From NCBI GenBank assembly GCA_963678675.1, contig OY783193.1, forward strand, positions 6,813,394-6,877,393: a DNA stretch of 64,000 nucleotides, given 5' to 3'. The position numbers and the translations under genes are program-made. Shown piece after piece: positions 46,301-55,600 of this stretch (position 1 is its first letter; every line of letters begins with the position of its first letter). A model generated the notes under the pieces. The model was given only the letters and a program-made list of their open reading frames with translations, made no database searches and was not told where the DNA came from. Source of the DNA: Xiphydria camelus. Its lineage: Eukaryota > Arthropoda > Insecta > Hymenoptera > Xiphydriidae.

Positions 46301-49300
46301 TGTGCGTTCTTTTCTCCCGTTCTCCTTCTTTTCCCCCGGTCTCTTTGGGCAGGAAAAGCGACTTTGAAGCATGAAAAATTGAAGTTTATCGAATCGGAGG
46401 AATAATGAATAAAGACGCGCTAAGGGTCGCCGTATTTCGTGATTTGGTAGTCGTGGAAGGAAACGCGTCTAACGAGAATTGTGTCATTTTGAAAACTCTA
46501 CAAGTTTCGTCTTAAATATTTTTTTCTATTGCCAGCTAATCACCAAATAGAGAGATTCAAATCGGAGGCTATATTTTATGTAGAAGACAAAAAAACAAAT
46601 ATAGGTATAGTCAATGAAATAAAGTCGCAAAACTTAACGTAGCCTCTGAAACTACCCCACACAGTAGACCACGCATTCGTATACTCGTTATCACCGGATT
46701 ACCAGTCCCCAAAGCGTTCGTCGAGCCACGCACGAGCGAGCCACACCGAAAACTCCGAAAAACCCAGCCGAACGGAGCATTCTTCTTTTCGGCGCCCTGT
46801 AATTCGTCGTATGGCTCGACTTTGTGCGGCTCAAAATACGGTTAGCATAAAGTAGTCCACAACGCGGTCGTTCGAGGGAATATCGTGTGAGTCACGGGAG
46901 AAGATAGGAGTCGAGACGAAGTTATCGTACGACTCGCGTGTTGGTGCGCCCATCCTTATCGTTTACGTACAGACACGCGCGTATATAACGTGGCCAGAGA
47001 AAGACGGAGTCGTGTGTGCGTAATAATACCTTTGAGTTACACGCCGCGATCGCTATGCATATATGCAAAACGCGAAATTGGATCGCGCTGTACTTTCTTC
47101 TTATGTTTTCCCTGCCGAATGTGTTTTCGTATTCATTTTACAGTTACGGCATTCACTTTGCATCGGGCTCTCGCAGCGTGCGTGCCCCCCCCGCCCCGTT
47201 TCGCTCCCCTCGGGTTTCGGGACGAGGGTTCTTGCGGCGCGCGGCGTTAACGTTTTACGGCTCGCGCCGTCCCTAAAATCGAAACCCCATTCCCCGGTCT
47301 CCGGCGTTAATTCTCCATGGAATCGATCCCTGCGGCGGCGACGCGGGTGCAGCGGGATTTTACTGCAACCGCGCGGTCCATTCGATATCTCTTTGCGCGT
47401 GTGCGTAAGCGGGCATCTACGCGCAAATCGAGGAAATCTATTAATGATTAAAGGATTGAGAAATAATTGACGATTTTCGATTAGCTAAATTTCGCGCGAA
47501 ATTCAAATTTTATTGGGTCTTAGGAGAAACTGATTAACTTGGACATGCTTCGTACACAAAAAGGAATGATATTTCCATTTTTCGTTATTTGTACACCGAG
47601 AAAAATAGCTTTTAGTCAACCAAACCAAAATCCTGGACACGATGACCAAAGCGTTCGGTAAAATATGGATCGTCCATCTGTTTGGATACACTGACCACTT
47701 TTTGGTTAGAATAATTGAACGCTTAATTGGAATAACTCAACATTTGGTTAGAATAACTTGATATTTGGTTTAACTCTGACCAGTATTTTGATCAGAATAA
47801 CTAAACACGTCAAACTAGATTCGTTTTGCCGTTTTAATTATATTTTCTCAGTGTATGAGCTTTCAGTTCAGTTGCAGCTTTTCACGAATTTCGTATCTTC
47901 CTTTCGAATTATCTCACCACAGCTACACTGAGAAAAATAATTTGCCGATCCAAGTAGCCGTCTACATGAATAATGCCAAGAACATATTTATTTAAGTCTG
48001 ACATACCGTCATCGAATCAAGTATACGTTATTCGAATCAAATGCAGATGGAGACACCTTTGTCTTAAATAAATATGTTCTTAGCACTGTTCATGCAGACG
48101 ATTATTTGGATAAACAAGTCATTTTTTCTCAGCGTACGTGCGGCGAGGAAGAGAAACCAGAAAAGCGCGAATGAGGAAACAAGGCAAAAAGCAGCCAATT
48201 TACCTATCCGTATCTACATCACGCTTATATCGACGGAAAATCAGTTTCCACAATGACGCGTCCGCGCTGCAGCTGCCGCGGGAGGGTTGTTCCGTCACAC
48301 CGGGTGGTTTTTGATTTTACGATTGGTCCGCGATATCGCACCCGATCGGGAGCCAGTCCCGAGATGCACGCCCATTGCGCGAATCGCGCGGTTTGTCCGC
48401 TTCGCCGCACACGCGTCACTGTGCTCCCGGTGCAAGTATAATTGCATTTTCAAATCGTTACTTTTCCGCCTTTTGTGCGAACGGCGTGCGACTTTCCTTT
48501 GTCGTGGCGACTCCCGAACGGCACCGTCGCGGTATCGACAAAGCGACTTTTTTTTTCTTCCAATCGAACACTCCAGGGAAATGGGTCGCGATACGCCCTT
48601 ACGCGGGCTCTCCCCATACACCGTATGGCGATCGTTATAGTTACGCGAAAAGCGATTTTTCGCGCCCCGTACATACACGAGCAAAAGAAAGAATACCGAT
48701 CACGCGTCGGAGTTGCAGTTGGGAAAGGGGAAACTGCACGCACGGTGAACCGCGAGGGGGAATCGAGTGGTCGTCGCACATACTTGCGGTCACGAGAAGT
48801 TGCGTAGCGTGGAACCATTCTCTATTTCGGTCGATTGCCAGTAGGCCGAATTTTGAAAAGAAATCTTTAATTAAAATCTAATTCAATAAGAATTTTTAAT
48901 GTCATTACACGGAGAAAAAGGATGAATACTTTTTACAGTGAATCCTAGTAACAGGACTCCTCGAGGTGAAGCATTGCATTTCTTAACAGACACAGCGTAC
49001 TTTTTACAGTTCGTTGCAATTTATAATAAGTCCGTGAACAGCCGACACATATTAACGGGAGATTGGTAAATTTTACCGTATAAATTGATGTTTATACCAT
49101 TGCGAACTCTAAAAAGTACGCTGTGGTCTATTAAAAATTTCAACGTTTCACCTCGAGGAATATTGTTACTTGGATAACTGTAAAAATTCGTAGATTTTTC
49201 CATGATTTTTTACTAACCCTTCTCCTCCGTGTAATGTTAGTCAGAAATGATATCCAGACTTCAAGTAGATTTGTAGATTTTTAATTTAACTCGGATGGCA

Positions 49301-49586
49301 ATGTTCATTAAATTAGATTTCGGTTTAAAGATTGGTCCAGGATTTTCTTCACGAACAGATGAGCATAATCGACAGAGTTTTATTTAAATTTTGTAAAATC
49401 CCACGCGAGAGGACTGCAACGCTAAAACTGCGCTTGAAAAGATCGAGTAAATCTATGCTGTCACGGCGACGGAGTAAATCGTCAAACGGAATCGGTATAC
49501 GTACCGACGGCCTTGCTCCCTCGCTAAATGAAAATTTAGACTGCGTCCCTAAAGCGAAAAGAGGGTTTGCGAGATCCCCGTTAAAG

Positions 49587-49618
<32 letters not shown>

Positions 49619-52600
49619 TTGAAACCCACGCCGGAATCCGGTCTTTCGAAAGCGACGCGGATCGCGCAAGTAGAGGGACTAGGTGCCGGCGAAAGGGTTA
49701 AAAAACAATTTTCCATTCCCACCAATCTCCCGATTGCTACGCGGTACCGCGGCAGCGAAGCAATTTCGATTCAATCTCTACGATTGAGCGTCCCATTGGG
49801 AAAGCGAACCACGTTTGTCCGTACCCTCTCGCAGTAGCGCCGCTGCACAAAGCGGGGCGAGCGAAGCGCGCACGGCGCCCGCTGCGTTTGTGCGTGCGAA
49901 AAATCTAACGAGCTGCAACGCGAACTCGCGGAGAGTGTTCGTGGTGAGGGGGGAGCATCGGCGGGGAAGAGGGTGCCGCACACGCCCGTCGACAATGGAT
50001 CGCTTAGCGGCAGAGACGTGTCAGCTGTCGCGATATCGAAGGGTGCTTCTATGATTGACACTTTTATAGCAGGGGGTGGCCCTTCCCCGCGTCATTTCGG
50101 ATTTAACCTCGACGAATGGAATTTCGCCCGAGATTCGCTCGAAAATCACGTTCTGGTACAGTGAATGGGACGTGTGCAGCGCTCCTTCGAGTGGTTCTTC
50201 TTTCACACGGTTCTTGAGTGCGGAGAACAGCTCGCGGGAATTTCCTACCGGTGACAAATGTGACGAAGAGCGATTGCTGTAGAGCGCTTAAATTTTTTAT
50301 CGATAAGGGGCAAGACAAAATTATTTATAATTATATTGAATACCCATGCAGGTGCGGTTTAATTTTTTTTAGATTCTTCTAAGATTATTTTGACTGAATG
50401 AAGATATGTAAGCTCAAATCGACTCGTCGAATTTTATGGGAAAGAGTTTCATCTTCCTGTATTTGCAAAACTATACCTGCTTAACCCTCTATCGCATGAT
50501 TACTAAAAATAATTAATTGAACGTAGGAATCGTATACGATGACAATAACAATGGCATTATTTATACGTATAGAGAAAATGTTACACGAGGAGTGGAATAA
50601 GACCTTATGTATACGCCGAGAGAAATAATTGCTAGTGCCAAAAAAATATTTTCTTTAATCAGAAACATAATAATATAATTCCCGGACCAAGCCAAGATTT
50701 TCTTCGTGCGAGAAAATATTTGATAGGCTCGAGTAATTGTTTTCCTCTTTTTCGCGTAGAAGAGTTTTCTCGTCCAAACGAAGGTATCGTTGAATCAAGA
50801 ATGTATATTCTTCTGTGTTCTTAAACATTTTCAAGATCATATATTCTTGGTTTCACAAATTTGTTTTGACACTAGTAATTATTTCTCTCAGTGTACTTAT
50901 TACCACTGAAAATGTAATATTGTGCAATATCCCAAGTATAATATTCGAATCAAATGATAATTTCCGTTTCATCAGAATTTTTGTGTAGACTCTCTTCCGC
51001 TTTCGTTCGAAGCAACAGAAACTGAATTCAGTTAACTCACCTCGCAGTTCGAGTGGCTGATGTTGCTGAGATTGAGTCTGAAGACTTTGTCCCTGAAAAA
51101 AGAGAAAAAGAAATCCGTGTTTATTCGAGCTGCGAAATTAGACGCATTGGGGTGAGGGAGAGGGGGATGCGCGGTAACAACATAAATTTTCTTTCCGGAC
51201 ATTGCTACGCGATGTACATTATTCTCTCTGACTCGTCTCTTATCCGTATCTCGTCTTGATTGTATTGGGCTGTACGTGGACGTACTATTACTACTGCAGG
51301 TTCGCGTACTCGTCATGTCGCATAACGTTACGCGGAAATCGCCTGCACGTCCGCCGTTCGCTCCGGCGAATTTCGGAATTTCTTCAAGGAAACTCGAGAA
51401 TTTATACCCGAAGCAGCCACCCGCTAGATTCGCTTTCTCACGGCGCAGCCGTTCAAACTTTCAACGCTTATGCATTTGTCAGGCGCTTCCGACTCGCGAG
51501 CTCGTTTCTCGCTCAGTTTGCCCCGTCCGTCGACTCTCTGACTTTACAGTCGGAAATTGAGGGATTCGTTCCAGGAGACCTCCTTGTTTTCCCGGGGTCA
51601 GATTAGAGCCTCGGGCGAATAAGAAATTCATATGGGAATCAAAAAGGGGTGCATTTTGTAGACGCATAAGCGCTGACTTGGAAAAAAAGAAATAACATAT
51701 TGTGTATGTAAAAGAAATTGTTATTTTTTTTATTTATCGAATATGCATATATGTGGATATATAGTTGTAGATAACTGAAAGTTTTCGAAACTGAAAGTCT
51801 ATTTTCCCAGGCGGAAAAGTTCTACTTATATATTTTATATATAGTCCATGTGTGGATTTGGTCGTATATAAATTATGTGTGATTTCTACATTATGCACAT
51901 AAGGACTATACATAGATTTGTTAATGTTTGTATAATCCATATATAGTCTGTATCCGGCTAATGTAGAAATTATTCATAATTCACATACCTATGAATTATA
52001 TATAAAATAGAGCTTTTCCGCCTGGATTAGTGTAGCAAGTCTTAAAAAAGGAATGGGGCAGGGTTAGCATTGTCGCAGATGTCTTAGATTCGCTCATTAA
52101 AGTATGAGGCTGCAATTTTCGTTTCAAGGTATCCGGATCAGAATAATAATTTCCAAGGACAGTCGTGCTTTCATTATCGTTACGATTTTGAGAGGCGAAA
52201 AAAATACTGTATCGCCTTTTCAGTGACAGCGGGAGGGGCACTTCACAGTTGGAGTCGGTGAATAAACATGCCACCTTTTTTCGTAGCGGATAGAGGAGAG
52301 CGGAATTCTTGCGCAATTTTACGTTCCAATTACAACGATGTTATATCGGTCTGAGGCACGTAAGCTTCACCAGTGGATTTCAGGGAATCGCGTTACATTT
52401 TTTACTCGCCACTCTCCAGACTCTGGAAAACCAACGTTATTTGTGAGTTAAAATTTGACTTCGCAATTATTTCACTTAAAAGTGCAAAACTTTTTCTGAA
52501 CATTTTTTTTCCGTGGATCCATATAGAAATTTCGCGTATTATGTCACGACACTGTATTACTTCCTAAAGAAACTTACCAATTTCTTTCCCAAATGAGACT

Positions 52601-55600
52601 CGAATTTCCGGAAAATCTATCAAAAGTTTAAGGAAGCTTTTGTAAAATAACAATTAAAGAAACTCGCCGATACGCGTCCCGCCGAGTGACGAATCTCCCC
52701 GTAAATCGAGTTTACCCAGTTTTCAAATGTTTCGCAACATTAACGATGGCGCGCCGCATAACTTTATTCCGATAGCCATTCATCACGGTCTTTCAATAGA
52801 GGGGTGCAGTCGAACGGAATGTGCGAGAAGAACGAAAGCTCCATTCAGTCTGAGCATCGCGCCATGAAAAAGTAAACACCACCGGGAAAAACAAATCCGC
52901 GAATAGGAATTCCACACTGAACTTTCCGCCGGTTCGTCGTCGTGCGCGAGCGGGGGAGGAAAACTTTGCGCGCGATGTGGCAAAAAGCGCAAAACCAATT
53001 TGAAGAACAACAAAAAAGGATCCTCTGCGACGAAAGCGTTCAGGAAATTCTAGATTAGTGCTGATTGTAAATTAATTAAATCCTCGTGTCGCAATCTACG
53101 AGCCGCGGTTCATCCCTATATGTACGAGCGACAAGGAATACCCTCCGTAAGCCGATTATTCGGGACGCGATTAACCCCCCGTCGCAATTGCAGTTATCAA
53201 TTTTCTTCGTACGGTGAATGTAATATTCGATGTAACTACACTGAGAGAAAGAATCGCTCTACTCTCTCTCTAGTGTCAAAATAATATATTTTAACAATTA
53301 TTAAGAATTCAGATTTTTGTGATAGAAGAATATATATTCTTTATTCAAGAATATACACTTGTTAGGATAACAAATCCTTTGTGTGCGAAAAAAACAATAA
53401 GGTACTTGACTTGTCAAATATTTTCTTACACAAAGAAAACCATGGCTTAATCCTGAATTTATATCGTGTTTTTTATTAAAAAAAACATTGTTTTGGCACT
53501 AGCAAATTATTTCTCTCAGTGCATGATGAAGGATGCAGTTAACAATTATAGAGACGAACTGATTTATTAAGAATTAATTAGGTACTTCTTCTCGATAAAT
53601 AATTATAGTCGTTATCGGATCATAATAATGTGATGCACATATACCTACAACGATGAATAATATTCGAAACTACTTAGAATAAAACTAAGCGTACACATGC
53701 AGCTATAATATATGGATCGATTAAAGTTAGTTCACGTGGAAAAGAATTATTTCATAATCTTAGCAAAACTAGATTTTGCTGGGAACTTGTTGCTAAAGTA
53801 ACAAACATTTTATCTGTGGCAGTAAAAGTTATATCCAGTAAGAGTAAATGTAATTATAATCCTAATGAAATTTTCTTCGATAAAAATATTTGCTATCCCA
53901 GTAAATATATTAGATTAGGTATTTTATATTAAGGTAGGGTAGGGTTAGGGTAGGTGATATATTAGGTATTAGGTTAGGTACTATTATTGTACAGATTCTA
54001 GTTTTACTCATCAAAACGCGTACCCCGCCAAAAGAATTGAATTCAATTGGCAAAGAAAAATTCAATACCCGAAACACCCGCGCAATTGCTAGAAGTAATC
54101 TGGGAAACGCGCGAACACTGCGGCATCCCAGTCACGCCGGCTGTAGCGAGGCGAAGAAAGACATTTCGCGCGTCTCCTGAATATTTTCTGCGAGATGCGC
54201 GCAGGCGAGAATGAACCGCGCGCGCGCGAGAGAGTCTGGAGTAAAATCCCGAAGACACGCGGCTGTCTAACTCGGCGCGATGCGTCTGACAGGCACCCCT
54301 CGCGCTCTTGATGCATTACCTAACGTCTACCACCGCTTCCAAATCCTGAAAGCTGGAATATGACAACGGGCCGAAGTGGTAAGAGTTACGGCGTCTCGCG
54401 TGCTCTCGTATTACCCTATGTATGATCCGTACATAGGTGTACATATATATCTGCGCGTATACATACGAGTATGCACCTCGAACAGATGCTGTACTCGTGT
54501 ATATAACTGTGGATACCCCCGCGCTACGTGTGCAGTTATAACAGCGTCGAGCGTCCTCGTTGTTTCTCGCGACGTCGCCGGGGACTCGAGAGAAAGAGCT
54601 CGCGACGAATTCCCACTCGACGCGCGACATCGAGAGAGAGAGGGGGGGGTAGATAGATAAGTTTATTGTAGAGGGAGAGAGAAAGAGAACGTCATAGTCT
54701 CGCGAGGAAAATCTACGGGCCGCGGATGAGGTGAGAGAGGGGATCGAAAAAGCTCGGAAAACCTGCTGCAGGTAGAAAAGCCGCGGGGAATGGGAGGAGA
54801 GGAGGAGGGAGAAATAATTCCCTGTCGGAGGAAAAGGAGTGGGTCTTACTACGTGACTTAGTAGGGGTGTCGTCCAGGGAACGCGAAGGTAGCGCGCACC
54901 GGTGCAGCGGTATCCGCTGAAGGAAGCGACGCAGCTGGTTGAACTCGATTTTGCATACGTCGGACGAGGGACTGAAAAATTCTGAAATTACCTGCGCTGT
55001 GTGAACGCGTTTAAATATATTTTTTCATTAGCTGCGCTAAATCGAGGAGTGCAAATTGAATTACATCATTGACTTGATTAATTCGAAACGATTTGTTTGA
55101 TTTGTCTTCTATCGCAAACAATGTACACCAAGAAAACAGTTTATTAGGAGTTATAATAAATGTAATGTCAAATACGACGAAATAAATATTTCGTTAGAAC
55201 GAGAAAATATACGTTAATTATTAAAATTTTTATTTCATTCAAATCGTTTCCTCAAAGGACTTAATCGTGCCAAATAAATATTGTAATAGTTAACGAATAT
55301 TTAATTGGTCGAATAAAATGTTTATTTCGCGATATTCAAACAAATCTTTATTAATTACAAATAAACTGTTTTCTCGGTGTAGATTTTATTTTTTGAATAT
55401 CTTCATCGGCTTCACTAGACGTATAAATCTCATTGAAAAAATCTGTTAGAAATCATATTCTTTACATAATGAAGAGTATGAATATTTATGCAAAGAGAGG
55501 AATCACGTGATAGAGTGCTCTCAGGGATCCCGAGGATGTAAATTTAACACGCACGTAAACCGTTATGTATGCGAAAAGACGGTATACGATTGCGGGAATT

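Larger units (their letters stand above)
34288..51040 (-). other. 16.8 kb intron of Sema2a
   Basis: The largest intron in the window. It alternates CpG-rich unique blocks (for example 35400-36400, 41000-42000, 43200-44200, 48200-48900) with AT-rich inverted-repeat elements. Trinucleotide and low-complexity tracts generate open frames, but none resembles a known protein. No nested gene was recognised. Confidence 0.75.

Noticed and set aside
48287..48881. Long overlapping frames on both strands
   Set aside because: All six frames are sparse in stops because of base composition. The products are Arg-rich and match nothing I know.
53930..53985. GGTAGGGTTAGGGTAGG and TTAGGTATTAGGTTAGG stretch, reminiscent of the insect telomere repeat TTAGG
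   Set aside because: Only a few degenerate units with irregular spacing inside an intron; not a telomeric array.
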